Source of the DNA: Schizochytrium sp. TIO01
Taxonomy: Eukaryota > Sar > Bigyra > Thraustochytrida > Thraustochytriidae
DNA length: 64,000 nucleotides
Direction of reading: 5' to 3'
Assembly (NCBI GenBank): GCA_004764695.1
Contig: SMSO01000032.1
Span: 5,145,483 to 5,209,482 of the forward strand
Part shown: positions 43,118 to 55,316 of the stretch, piece after piece
How the letters are laid out: every line of letters starts with the position of its first letter
Position numbering within the stretch: the first letter of the stretch is position 1
Notes under the pieces: model-generated
Told to the model about the DNA's origin: nothing
Seen by the model: the letters and a program-made list of their open reading frames with translations, nothing else
The model's database searches: none
Program-made: the position numbers and the translations under genes

Positions 43118-45616
43118 AACCTCAAGGTTATTCGATAAACAAATCTTACTCTTGACAATCTATTGATGTAAGGAAACGCAAGGCATGCGGATATACCCTT
43201 CATGGAACAATCATCTTGACATCGGTTCTACAATAGCTAGATCCCTTGTGAGGAACTATGTATGCATGGCCATAATTGGTAAAGCGTAGGCGAGCGTGTA
43301 TACTTCCAGTTTGATGTCTGATAGGTCCTAGCCATTCAGAATAGATCTACACAGATAGTTGATTTAGACGAAGTACAATTTTTCGGAATATATATTAGAA
43401 CAAAAAACCTATCTTTATCAAAATATTTCCTTCATCAGGCAGAACCAAGCCTGCACAGTGAAGTGGTCTTAAAATAAGTCTGGGTTTATCGGATCTTCTG
43501 AACAAGGCGAATGTGATAATCAGGTGTTTAACAGCATGAAATTAAGGATGATGTCTTTCATTGCTCTGCCTTAATCTAGACTTAGCATAAGCTTTAGCAA
43601 TTTTCACAACATAATTTATTATTCACAATTCATGAAGCAGGTCAGCAACTTAATATGATTGTCTAGTTTCATATTGTTGTATACTCGCCAAAATAACTAA
43701 TCGAAGATATTTGAAGATGAGAGCCCTTCCCAAATATTGCAACTCTAGATATATCTGAAAGAGAGTATGTGGGTATAATGCAAACTGATATGGAGGAGAC
43801 AGGACAGCCTCCTCTCTCTAAGTATACATAATCGGTATCAAGGTTAAGCTTGACTTAGTCTGTATAATATGTTATAGAATAGTCCACCCTTATATTTATC
43901 TCCAAGGTCAATTACAAAAGCGAAGGCTGAAAGAGGCCTCCGAGATCTTCTTCAAGGCTTACATATATTCTGTCTATATCTTGCCAGATACCCTTTATCT
44001 AATTTAAAGGTGGCATTCAGAGATGTTTAAGAGACTAACAAAGACATCTCTCTGGAATTGAATTCGCAGAAGCTCTCTGTATACATTTTTACAAATGCAT
44101 ATTGATTTTCAAGGAAATGAGAAAACAGGATGCCTGCGCATAGGTGTAACTATAAAAGCTGAGAACGCTTCGCGATATGCGCTAAAATATGCACAATCAT
44201 CCTACCATCGCAATTGCGTGCATTTCTTAATGAACATTTTGGGTACTTGAGCATTTACAAATCATTTTGAAGTCCTAACTAAAATCTCTATAACAGCCAA
44301 ATTGCTTGAATGAGGAATTACGAAGACAAAGAGCATGTCAATGTGAAATAAGAATTGTTTAACAATTAATATTATTAATATTTTATTTGAGAATGGTGGC
44401 AATTCGAAGTGATTTTCTTCTCTAATTTGCAAACAAAGCCCATAACGTGCAGATGTTAGTCTAAAATTACCGACAAACTGCTAGCCGAAGCAAGATTCTA
44501 GTATCGTAAGGATCATACTGGGATGCTTCAACTTCATCCCGATTCTACACTCAACCATTGGTGTACAGTAATTATTGGAATATGACTGTGACCTATTTTA
44601 TTTATTTTTGAATTTAGCTAACTTTAGACTCCTTAAATTTGGAAAGTCGTATTCAATTGGAATACCCTCAAAGTTGCATATTTCACAAGATTCAACGATA
44701 TGTCTCATCCTGTGCAGAATTAAAAAAATATAAATCGTTTCTTGGGTATACATGCAGATCAAACAAAACGAGTTCGAAATGGAAGCAGTCTGTATACCAT
44801 GTATTCATCATAGAATTGGGCTCTAGAAGAATACGAACTGTAGCCTTTACCAAGATTCATTTACAATCATCATTCGATTCATTTGAAAGTACATAATTTC
44901 CGAATCTATCTTGAGATCATTATAAGATTGAAAAGTATTATTGATGTTAAAGAACGGATACGACAAGATTCGTGAGTGATGGTCTTCAGAAATCGTTTTG
45001 GTATATTTTCTATTTTGCTATAGCCACACGAACGCTTTTTAAATATAGGAAAACTGTTCTCCATATTTGAAGTGTTCAATGAGAGAGGTTGTATGACTTA
45101 ATTTTCTTGCTAAAAAGTGGCGAAATTTCAAAACTGAACTGAAAAAAATGCTTGAGCACTTTATAGCAGAGTGCAAACTAGATGCGTTTCATTTTATATT
45201 GGGACACTCCACTTGGTTTTCAGCATTTATTGATTAATCTGTATTTTCTATTTAGGAACTATAAAGAGAACATGCTTAGCTCTTGCTTTTCTTTCCAAAA
45301 TTTATACAACGCTTTGTCTGTATTTTTTTCTTCAAGCTTCTTAACCATACTAGAACAGATGCGTTTCATTCCATTGTTCACTGGTAAAAGCAATTAAATT
45401 TGATATTCAGATCCTACAATACTAGTGTAAAATACTGGTGTCTCTGCTTTTCACAGACAGGTTAGGAGAAGATTCGCACTTTGTTCTTGAAAACCCTCAA
45501 AGATTCCTCAAGGAGCTCCAGTTCCTTTTTCTATCTTTCGCTTCTGTTTTGCCCATCAACGAAAGAAAAGTGTCCATAGCGTGGGACATGTTTTTAACTT
45601 TGTCTCGGTGCGATGA

Positions 45617-45964
45617 TTATCTTGCACTTTGAAAGTTATAGCGACGATCTTTCCCTTTCGACCGCACTCGAATTCGCAAGGGCAGTTCTTCTGTCGTCCG
45701 GGGCTGCTCATTAATTCTTTTTTCTATTTCAAGGGACGTCTCAAACCTGTCAAAGTCGCGGCTATAGACAAAAGGAGCAAGTGTAGAATCAGTTTGATCC
45801 AGGGACAGGCGAGCCTCGTGCAGGCCATCCAACAAGCACGGGTTCCTTGAAGTATTACTGTCCACGTACACACCACTATGCACCTGTGAGAATCGCATCA
45901 GCTCCAATATACAAACGATCTTTTGACCGAAGTAGGAAGAATGCCTCGCAATCTGTTCATGCAC
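45617..45964 (-). pseudogene. Possible gene fragment or isolated exon
   Basis: A 115-codon open frame without a good start (GTG; first internal ATG at codon 23) has protein-like composition (FVYSRDFDRFETSLEIEKRI…). It stands out from the surrounding AT-rich DNA. I recognise no family. It could be a remnant of a decayed gene or a chance frame. Confidence 0.2.
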
Positions 45965-47062
45965 TAAGAATTGAGGGGATCATTTAGAAGGAAAGATGGT
46001 TCATTTACCCTTCTTAACATCTATAACATATAATTTAATTCCAAATTATAATTTCTTTTTATTTAAAAAAAATGAAAGAGAAAAGAGAATATATATGTAT
46101 TCTTTATTAATGGTACGCTCTGCTCTTAAATATATATATATATAGCACTTTTACTTAAAATTGTAAAGCTCGCTACTCTAATGATCTTCGTTTTGTTTGT
46201 GGCCTCAGCGGCCAGCCGTATTAGCAGGAGCCATCTTCGTGCTATTCCCATAAGAACCGGATAATCTTCTGCGCCGCGTGTTGGATTGACAAGAAGAATA
46301 TTTATTTACATTATATCTTTAAAAATAAAAATAAAAATAAAAATAGACAAAGACAAAGCCTTTAAAATGCTGTTAAGAGGGCTGATACGGGTGTTGTGTA
46401 AGTTTAGTCGCCATGGCGTTTGTTCCTGGACGACTTATTTGCGATCAACTGTGGTAAAACCAACGCGATTCCTTCCTTTGTGACCTCATTTATTTTCCTC
46501 TTTTAAAATATCATGGGAGTATTACGTAAGAGTGTGAACACATACATACTTTTTATTTACTTATTTGTATATATTCTTTTCACTCTTCTTTGAAATTGAC
46601 TGGTTGGTGCATAAGAGTCCGAATTCCGAAGACAGCGGGGAATCGGAACGTGTTCAAGAAATGAACTGTTCGCCATTTTGTAAAGCAGCGCGAAGAGAAG
46701 CATATAAAGATGTCTCAGAACACCACCTAAACCAACTGAGGCGTCCGCGTTTCGAGTGGCTTTAATTTTACTGTCATCCCAGCGGTGAGGGAATTAATGC
46801 CTTTTCCAAAAAGAATAAAAAGGAAGTCAAGTCACATGTGTTTCTTTAGAGTGCAAAGGCCGAACAGAAAAGACGCAGGTACACAAAGCTGAAGTACTGT
46901 TAAAGTTTTTTCTTTAAATTAAAAAAAAATATTATATATATTTTAAAAAACAATTTTAAAAAGAGATGAACGCTTTTTCGAGCGATTGCGATACAAAGGG
47001 ATCAGGACAGGTTGACAAGGCAAGACTCTACTTCAATAGTTGGTAACTTGTATAGCATTTAG

Positions 47063-47280
47063 AGCAGGGCTGCAGCGTGGTTTTGATGGTTAACGTGATG
47101 AATTTTTCATCACGATTTGAATCAAAGGGTCAAATCCCTGCCATGTCGCGTAATGCATAAAAACTACTTGAAGGTTGTAATGATTATTCGTCCTTGCTAT
47201 TCTGATATGATACGTATATGTGTAAATAGCCCAAGGGATCAGTGTGAAATTAAAAACAAAAATAGTAAAGCAATAAAAGC
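47063..47280 (+). mobile_element. Possible tRNA-derived SINE remnant
   Basis: The first 80 bases look like a decayed class II (Ser/Leu-type) tRNA. There is a D-arm-like GTT…GGTTAAC with an A-box feel, a long anticodon-type hairpin (CGTGATGAA/TTCATCACG, 47094-47114), a small variable-arm stem (TTTG/CAAA) and a B-box-like GGGTCAAATCC (47127-47137). About 100 bases of unrelated body and an A-rich tail (about 47246-47280) follow. It lacks a matching acceptor stem and a proper anticodon loop, so it is not a functional tRNA. Confidence 0.3.
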
Positions 47281-47963
47281 GAAACATCCTCAATTCTCCA
47301 TCTCAAAAAACAAAACAAAACATTATCATTGTGAGTTATGTGGTGTCGGTCTTGTAGCCAGAGCCATGCAAGGCACGAAAGTTTCAAATAGAGCAAATTT
47401 ACATTCCGAAGCAGGTACAAAGCGCATTTACGAACAAAATGAAAGAAATGTTTTGCGACGCTGCTTCTAACGCCTCAAAGGGCTCATTTTCGTGGCCGTG
47501 CTTTAAACAGAGGTCGCTCTGGAATCATTAGCCTATGTGTAACATCTTGCTCGGGTTGCTTCCTCGTACTTTGCTCAAAAGGCACAACAACTACAAACGC
47601 GTGCATCTCTGGAAGATGAGTTAAAAGATACAGGTACCACCTAGCGCCAGTATGGAGTGATTCTTTTGACTTGAGCTTTTACCCAAGTTAAAAGATTCGA
47701 ACTCAATACCTCTGCCTGGCGAGAGAGGCCTACTGCCGTACTCCAATTGCACTGCTGCATCAATGAGACGACAGCGGTTCAAACAGCAGGCTTATACTAC
47801 AGATGAAAGAACCTCATGTGCTATTCAAGCCAGTAATGAGAGCAGCCATTCTTCTTAAATCAAACCCGGTCCAACCATTTCATCGTCTTCGCGTGCCTTC
47901 AAAGATGGCCTTTCGAGATATAATTACGCCCACACTAGAGCAGCGACTTCGCTCGCTTGCTTG

Positions 47964-47987
47964 CCAGCCAGCCAGCCAGCCAGCCAG
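47964..47987. repeat. (GCCA)n microsatellite
   Basis: About six GCCA/CCAG units. Confidence 0.85.
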
Positions 47988-48551
47988 TGTAAGAGCGACT
48001 GGGGCGAAGAAGACTGGCGAGGCTTGAATAACAGGAACAGAGCCGTCTTTCCACACAGAAACAGAAGCAAGCTTGCTTGCGATAATTTCCTTCGAAAGCT
48101 GACTGAGTTAAAGTCTTTCAACTTGGGGTGAAGATCTCATGTGAAAACAATCACTCAAATGATGGCCAAGCGAAGGGAATGCTGTAGTAAACTCTGCACG
48201 CTATTGTTTTGATTGATTGCAGCAGCCCCAGTCTTGGCCAAAGATGTTGCACCTCTCTCACGGGCCCGAAGGAAGATTGTTCTTAGCGAGAGTGGGTGAG
48301 AATAACAAACTCTGCATAATCTATCTATCATTCGTCCCTGTCCTGTCGGCACCTACCAGCACGCTGTCTGTGCGAGGGTGCTGTCTGTTGTTCTCCCAGC
48401 ATGAGAAAGAGAATCAGCTGCTTTAATCGGCAGCCTTCTCCCGTCTTCCGTGGGTGCTCGGGAAACGAGTGGTCAATACCAAAAGGGTAGATATCAACCA
48501 AAATCCAAATCGCCGCTCATCAACATTATCTTATATGTCTAAATTGCAAAG

Positions 48552-48602
48552 TATATAAATAAAATAAAATAAAATGAATGAATGAGTGAATGAGTTAAAT
48601 AA
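48552..48602. repeat. (AAAAT)n passing into (GAAT)n repeat
   Basis: A short AAATA pentanucleotide run continues as GAATGAATGAGT units. Confidence 0.8.
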
Positions 48603-48839
48603 AACCAATCGGAAAAAAGTACATACACGATCGATAAGTATTTTCATTATTCTTCACTATTCTTCATGTTAAATCCAAAGAGTCAAGGTAACACTGAGTG
48701 TTGCTTCCTCTGCCGCCACTGGTTACCAAGTAAGCCTTCCGCCGCTTCTTCGCTGAGACCGCAGCGGAGCCCTTTCCCACCCGCGCCGCACTTGCCCCCA
48801 TACATACATACATGCATACATCCACATCCACAAATAGAT

Positions 48840-48842
<3 letters not shown>

Positions 48843-48875
<33 letters not shown>
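48843..48875. repeat. (AT)n microsatellite
   Basis: About 16 AT units. Confidence 0.93.
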
Positions 48876-48878
<3 letters not shown>

Positions 48879-50620
48879 TCACATATATACACATTCCAAG
48901 TTGTAGTAGGTTGTCCAACCTTGACTACGAAATTACATCCTCTCTGTTGGTTGCTGGGGACTCCCGGGGGACGCCTTGGCCCCCTCCCCTCTGAAAGACA
49001 GACCTCTATTGACACCTTGAAGGGCAAGAACACACACGCAGAAAGAGGCGCAGTCCAAGCTTGGAGAGTAGTACGCTATAGTACGCTAGTTCTTCAGGAA
49101 TAATAAATAAATAAATAAGGCCTTCGGCGCCGAGGCCGTCACTGAAAGCTGGACGGTCGACGGCTTTGGGGCAAGTCTTCCAGTATGCGTACGTGGAATA
49201 CGTCGATCGCTCAAGCGAATAGCTGCCATTCACGCGCGATCGGACGAGCGCAGCCTTCGATGTGGGCGCTCTTGTCCTTGAGAGGTTAAAAGAGCATGTA
49301 ATTTCATCTCTCGAAGTTCCCTTTTCCTGTTCGCTATTTGTGTTGCCATTTCTCGTATTTTTGAAAACTCCATTCCACTCGAATTGTTTTTAATTTTAAT
49401 TTAATTTAAAAGAAAAGAAAAGACACCCAATAATTTATTCGCCATAGTAAAGTTTGACGGCAAAAAGAAGCTCTCACTTGAACTGGCTGGCTCCTTCCTG
49501 GTAGCTCGTGCCTGTGCTGTCGCAAGCAGAAGGGGGTACGCGATAATATCTTGGCCTTAAAAGCAGTGAAACTACACCCGAGGGCTTCCTTTCGCCTCTT
49601 TTTGATGTTTCTTCACGGAGCCAACGACGTCCAACCTTTTCACCTGCGTGGTTCTCTGTAAACTGCGAGCTTTTCAAGGCTGCTTTCGCATTAACGCAGC
49701 TGAGGCCGGGGGGGATTTCGACAAAGGATCTCCGCAAAGCCAGCTCGCTCCAAGGTTTAGCTGCAGCCTCAGGCGCCGCTGGAGCACCTTCAAGTGGCAT
49801 CAAGGAACTCAAAGGGCTGCATCTGCAGGTATACATGTATGTATACGAGCTGGGAGTTCCAACAAGATTGCCTTTTTCAAAAAGGCAGAAGAAAACGCTT
49901 TAAACTGGGAAGCGTTTTTTGACTGAAGATAGGCAGTGGAATGCGCCTTTTCATCTTCGTTATCTGAGCAGTACCTTAGCTGGTGTCTTGTATACCAGGA
50001 ATCGCCGTGTCGGCAATATCAATAAGTGAATAGATGAGGTAGGAACTCTCTACAGAAATCGAAAAAAAGGAAAAAGAAAAGAAGAAGTAAGAGGCATCTT
50101 CGATGAATAACAAAGATATATTGCAAATAGGGAGGGCGTGGCTGCAAACTGCTCGTAAGTTTAAACGCATAGTTGGCGCCATTCTCAGCAAGTTTATTAG
50201 ATCCTCGCTCTGCGGGTGTATGATCAGCCAGCAATAAGCACAGATAAATCGCGGCCCCTCATCCCGACCATTTGAACGCTGTGCTAGCCACATACTCAGT
50301 GAATATTGAATCAATATCTTCATAGTTTTAGGTAACCATTTCCTTCAAGTTCTTCAGTGCTGTCAAGTGCGCAGGCGGTATCATTATCACCATTGTTATA
50401 TTATGACTATTATCATCGCTGCTATATGTTGTAATTGTGTTCATCATTCCCTGTGCAAGGTTCTCTGTGCAAAGTGTGGCACTTGAAACACCTACGAAAA
50501 CATGTCAAAGTGGGCAAAAAGTGGCGACTGTGCGCTTATTCCTTTACAATATTCCGTGCAGGACGTCCCAATCGCTAAGTCCGCCTGCCCACCTTTCATC
50601 ACGTGTTCGTCTTTGCCACG

Positions 50621-50657
50621 AAGAGAGAGAGAGAGATAGAGATAGAGAGAGAGAGAT
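50621..50657. repeat. (GA)n tract
   Basis: Imperfect GA dinucleotide run with two GATA interruptions. Confidence 0.85.
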
Positions 50658-52975
50658 TCTATCATTGTTGGAGTGCGTTTCATTCGCCTTACATGTTTCC
50701 CTTTCTGTTTCCCTTTACAGACCGTAGCTACCGCGAGCGCTAGTTGGTGCGCTAGGAGGTCCAGGTCCCTATCGTTTACTTGTAAGTCTATCTTGGTCTT
50801 CGCTAGAAGTGGCTATTCGCTGTTAGGGTTCCCGGGGTCCTGGTGAGGGGCCTCTTTACAGTGCCTTTATGGTCCGTCCTATCTCCACTGTTCACTTCTT
50901 TCGAGTCATGTTTCAGCGAGGAGGCGGGAAAGGAAAGAGTCCTAAACTAAAAAGAAGAGGCGCAGATTCATTCATCCGTGTTGGCCCTTCGATCCGAGTT
51001 TGTCCTGGCGAGAAGGCCCTCGAAAGCACGCCTTGCTTCGGCTCCGCTCCCGATCTCACAGCCTGCGCTCGTGTTCCTGAGCTCGCTCGGGCTGGTTGAC
51101 AAAAGGAGGCGAAGCTGCCTGCTTTCGGAGTCGCCCTTGAATGGAATCGCACTCAAGTAGAACTAGGTACTACCTACCTTCCTCCTCCCTCTTTGTAGAG
51201 TAACTCCGTCATAGGTATATGCCCGGATTCAAAGAGAGAAAGCATGTTTGGATATTTGGCATGCAGGCCTATATTTGAAAAAAGGAAAGAAAGAACCTAA
51301 GAAAAGGTAAAAAGATTGAACACTTGACACTTCCTGGCTCCTTCCTGATTTTAAGTTTTAAGTTTTAAGTTTTACATTTTACATTTTACATATTAATATT
51401 TATTTTTAATTTTAGAATGTAAATTAAAGTAACAATTAGTTTTTAATAATTAGTTTTTAATAATTGGTTTTTACCGGGGAACGTGCTCTCTGGGGCCCAA
51501 TGCAGCCACTCTTTGCTCCCTCTTCAAGCATTCGCGTTATTCCGTACAAGGAATTATCACGCCGTAAGCGGTTCTTAGACCTTCTAAACAGCCTTTGAAC
51601 AGATGCTTTTCAGAATGCTGAAAGAAAGAGCCTTTTCAATTTGTTCAGGCTTTTCAACCAACTAGCGCCGATGTCAACACAGCAATAAAAAAGGAAATAA
51701 GGTCTTACATACCGCCTCAGCGATAGCACGAAGAGATACGGACGAAGCAAACATGGAGCGATCCTTTTCCAGCTTGCCATCCATCGAGTTGAGCCAGGTG
51801 ACGCACAACTTTGAACCCACCGAAGCCGTGATGGAGGGAACGTACTCGATTGTGAGTAAGCGCAGCAGCCGTCACCATTGCTTTCCTGCCTGAATTTCCT
51901 GCTTCAAGCAGACAGCGCCTACGTAGATAACACAAGACTAGGCCCGGTTTACTATCTTGCCGTGGCCAGAAAAGGCCTCCTCTGGTTTCCCGGCATGTGT
52001 TAATTAATAGCTCCATAGCTTTCTCTCTTGCTGGCACCATGTGAAAATGAAGTTGACTCCTTCGAGCGAACTTGATTCACTTTTTATTCACTTTAACCTT
52101 GGTGCACTCTTCTATGCTCATAAAAGCTGGTGGAAACGCCAGTAATGATGATGATGACTGCGTCGCTGTCACTCGCTCAAAGGCAGCGCGCGGCCTTTCG
52201 CATGGATGAGTGAACTAACTTATGCAAGGAATGGGAACCCCGCGTGTGCAGGCGAAGGCCCCGCGTACCCCTTATTTGGTAGGAGGGGGCACTGACCGCA
52301 CTTGTTCTTTGAAGTGAGAACTTCAGTCTGCATTCTACAGAAGTTTGGAATTACTCTGTTCTCCGCTTTTCCAACAAGTGCCGGGCCAATAAATATAAAT
52401 GAAGAGAACGAATGAACCTTGAAAGGTGAAGCTGATGGAGCACGATGGATGAAGCGCGTTACTGGTGCTTTCCAAGCATCCTCATGGACGAGGCAGCGAG
52501 CTCTTGAGAGGCGTTTGAGCTTGAAGACAAGCGGGCGGCGACTGTTGTGTTGATTCTCTTTTTTGGCACTTGAAATGAATGCAAGGCAAAGGCTCACTGT
52601 TCTGCGAAAAGATCGATTGCTATTTGGTTGTAAACAAAGAAAGAAGAGTGCTAGTGCACTACAGGCCAGCCACGGAGCCCCTTTTTTGCACAATTGTTGA
52701 ACGAAACCAACCATCGTGATGGACTTCCTGGACTCAACTTCGCAGTTAGTTTCACCTGGGTTTGGATTCATCCACAGGAGGCCTACCGAATGCGAGCCCA
52801 GGCCTGAGCAACTCGAAGGCGAACGAGGGAGGGGAAAGCTGCTCTTCGAAAGAAAGATAGAAAGAAAGAACTGATGATCGCTCAGGCCGTTCGATTGATA
52901 GGCACACTCAGTTGTCTGAAGCAAATGAAAGGCCAGCTTTGCTTAAGCTCAGGCAAATGGACAGGCATGAATCGA

Positions 52976-53250
52976 CAATGAACGAGTGAATGAATAAGTG
53001 AATGAATAATTGAATGAATAATTGAATGATTGAATGAGTGAATGAGTGAATGATTGAATGAGTGAATGAGTGAATGAGTAAATAATTGAATAATTGAATA
53101 ATTGAATAATTGAATAATTGAACAATTGAACAATTGAATAATTGAATAATTGAATAATTGAACAATTGAACAATTGAATAATTGAATAATTGAATAATTG
53201 AACAATTGAATAAATGAATGAATAAATGAATGAATAAATGAATGAATGAG
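52976..53250. repeat. Hierarchical GAAT / AATTGAAT-type array
   Basis: About 275 bp. The flanks are (GAAT/GAGT)n. The centre is an 8-base unit array of ATTGAATA alternating in blocks with ATTGAACA. The array looks like a tetranucleotide repeat that evolved into higher-order octamers. Confidence 0.9.
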
Positions 53251-54031
53251 TCGTTTTGAAGAGAGAAAATCGAACGCCAGGCTCTTTTCAGGCAGCGAGT
53301 GATCTTTGCGATTCAAGTACAGGCATGCGCCACATAATCAGCCTATACATTCGAACGCGTGTGATCCAAAGCGGCACTAGCGCCGCCGAATCGCGCGTGG
53401 CACAGTGCTTTTGGGGCAGAGTGTTGAGGAAGATCAATCACTTTGTGAGTTCGAAATTATCAACACTATGGACGTGCTGCGTTGGTAGTTGGATTCCAAC
53501 AGCTGCAGGTGCTTAGATAGCTATAGCTATAGCTTTGTTAATTACCCGCTTATTATATTCTGTATGGAGCCATGAGTAGGAAGCCTGGGTTTTGTATAGT
53601 ATAGTATAGCATAGTATGCCCCAGAGGCAGATGATATCTTTTGGATGACTGAAAAGCCCATCACGCGCGTGTTTTGTTGTCTATACTTTTTATTTTGGGG
53701 AGACAGGCAACAACGACGTCGTGGATCATTATCATTCGCAACTCGATGGAGTGCCTTTTTCTTGGCACGTCTGAAGTTGATTGGTTCCAAAGAATGGCTT
53801 GGCGGCAAAGTGAGTGCATTGGAGAAAGGACCTCCTTATCGCCGCCAGGTTCGTATATAATTGATTGGAAGCTGGGCTCGCATTCGCATTGATGGCTTTG
53901 AGTTCTTCTTTGGAAACTGCTGTGGTATATATTTGATATGTACATGCTATCAGTCATTACAGTGCGCGACAATCAATGAGTCAATCGATCTCTTGTGCTA
54001 TGTACCTACTTCTAAAAAAGAACTTAAACTT

Positions 54032-54034
<3 letters not shown>

Positions 54035-54064
<30 letters not shown>

Positions 54065-54065
54065 A
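54035..54065. repeat. (GAAA)n microsatellite
   Basis: About eight units. Confidence 0.9.
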
Positions 54066-54503
54066 GGAACGAAGGTCAAGGCGAATTTATTACTAAGAAC
54101 GGGAAGAAAAATGGAGTTCAAAGCTCTTGCGCTCCCTCTTCCATTTAGAGGGCATGATCAGCCCCATTGATTGGAGTAGGAAACTAACGAATTGGACGTC
54201 CATAGTTCATGATTCATGACGCTAACCCTTTCATTTTCATTCGTTCGTTCGTTCATATATCCATCCACTCATTTTTTAATTATTGCACATGATGATGCCT
54301 CGTGCCAGTGGCCAACTTGAAGTTCGAGTTGGTTGGCTGCTGGTTAATCAGCAACAATGTAGCTAAAGTTCCTCAAGACGCCGCCTTCCGTGACGCCCGA
54401 AATCCAATCTGTAAGCAAATGAAATAAAGTCATGCTTTAAATCCAAATACATTTCAAACCAAACAATTGTACCTTCACTCTACAATATTGCTACTACTAA
54501 TAG

Positions 54504-54540
<37 letters not shown>
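54504..54540. repeat. (CTA)n microsatellite
   Basis: About twelve trinucleotide units. Confidence 0.92.
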
Positions 54541-54776
54541 ATTACATAGCTAGCTAGTAGGCGTAGGCATGCAGGTCCCTACTATAGCTTTCGTGGGAAA
54601 AACTTTGTTGCTCAAGGAAGGAAGTGGAGAGCCCATACAGGAGAGCTTCCTTCCAGGTTCGCCTTGTTAAGTGCTGGTTCACTAATGGCTCCTTCCTCTC
54701 CTCGAATCCCTCGAGTTGTACATGCAACAGAGCAGCCAAACTAGCCACGAGTGCCGCTGCATCTGCCCTGGTCTGT

Positions 54777-55032
54777 GTATGTATGTATGTATGTATGTAT
54801 GTAAGTATGTATGTACGTATGTATGTATGTATGTATGTATGTATGTATGTATCTATGTATGTATGTATGTATGTATGTATGTATGTATGTATGTATGTAT
54901 GTATGTATGTATGTATGTATGTATGTATGTATGTATGTATGTATGTATGTATGTATGTATGTATGTATGTATGTATGTATGTATGTATGTATGTATGTAT
55001 GTATGTATGTATGTATGTATGTATGTATGTAT
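54777..55032. repeat. (GTAT)n array of about 64 units
   Basis: 256 bp of GTAT. Three single-base interruptions (GTAA near 54801, GTAC near 54813, CTAT at 54853) all lie in the first third. The remaining 176 bp (54857-55032) are a perfect run of 44 units. It produces spurious MYVC-type frames on both strands. Confidence 0.97.
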
Positions 55033-55274
55033 GTACGTGCGTACACGTCTGTGTGAGTGTAAGGTCCACTCACTTTTCTCTCGTCGCGCTCGTGAATTCA
55101 CGCATTTATCGGGCAGCTCCAAATGTTCGTGGCCTCACAGGGCGGTAAACCAGCACGAAAACCGCAATCATTCACCGGTTGGGCCAATTCCACTGCACTG
55201 CTGCGTCGCTCCATCTTGTTTACAACACGGAGTCAGCGATTAGAATCAGCGGCGGAGTACAGCGCTGCTCTTGC

Positions 55275-55276
<2 letters not shown>

Positions 55277-55316
<40 letters not shown>
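55277..55316. repeat. (GATA)10 microsatellite
   Basis: Ten perfect units. Confidence 0.95.

Noticed and set aside
47690-47765. Minus-strand tRNA-like stretch with a TTCGAAT loop
   Set aside because: The T-stem pairs in only three of five positions and the anticodon arm has a 10-base loop or mismatches; no A-rich tail. Too weak to list as tRNA or SINE.
52220-52924. 234-codon minus-strand frame
   Set aside because: It starts at TTG, has its first ATG at codon 52, shows no recognisable domain and low-complexity Ser/Pro/Leu composition.
54554-55243. MYVC / HTYI repeat proteins on both strands
   Set aside because: Translations of the (GTAT)n microsatellite, open in every frame for the same trivial reason.
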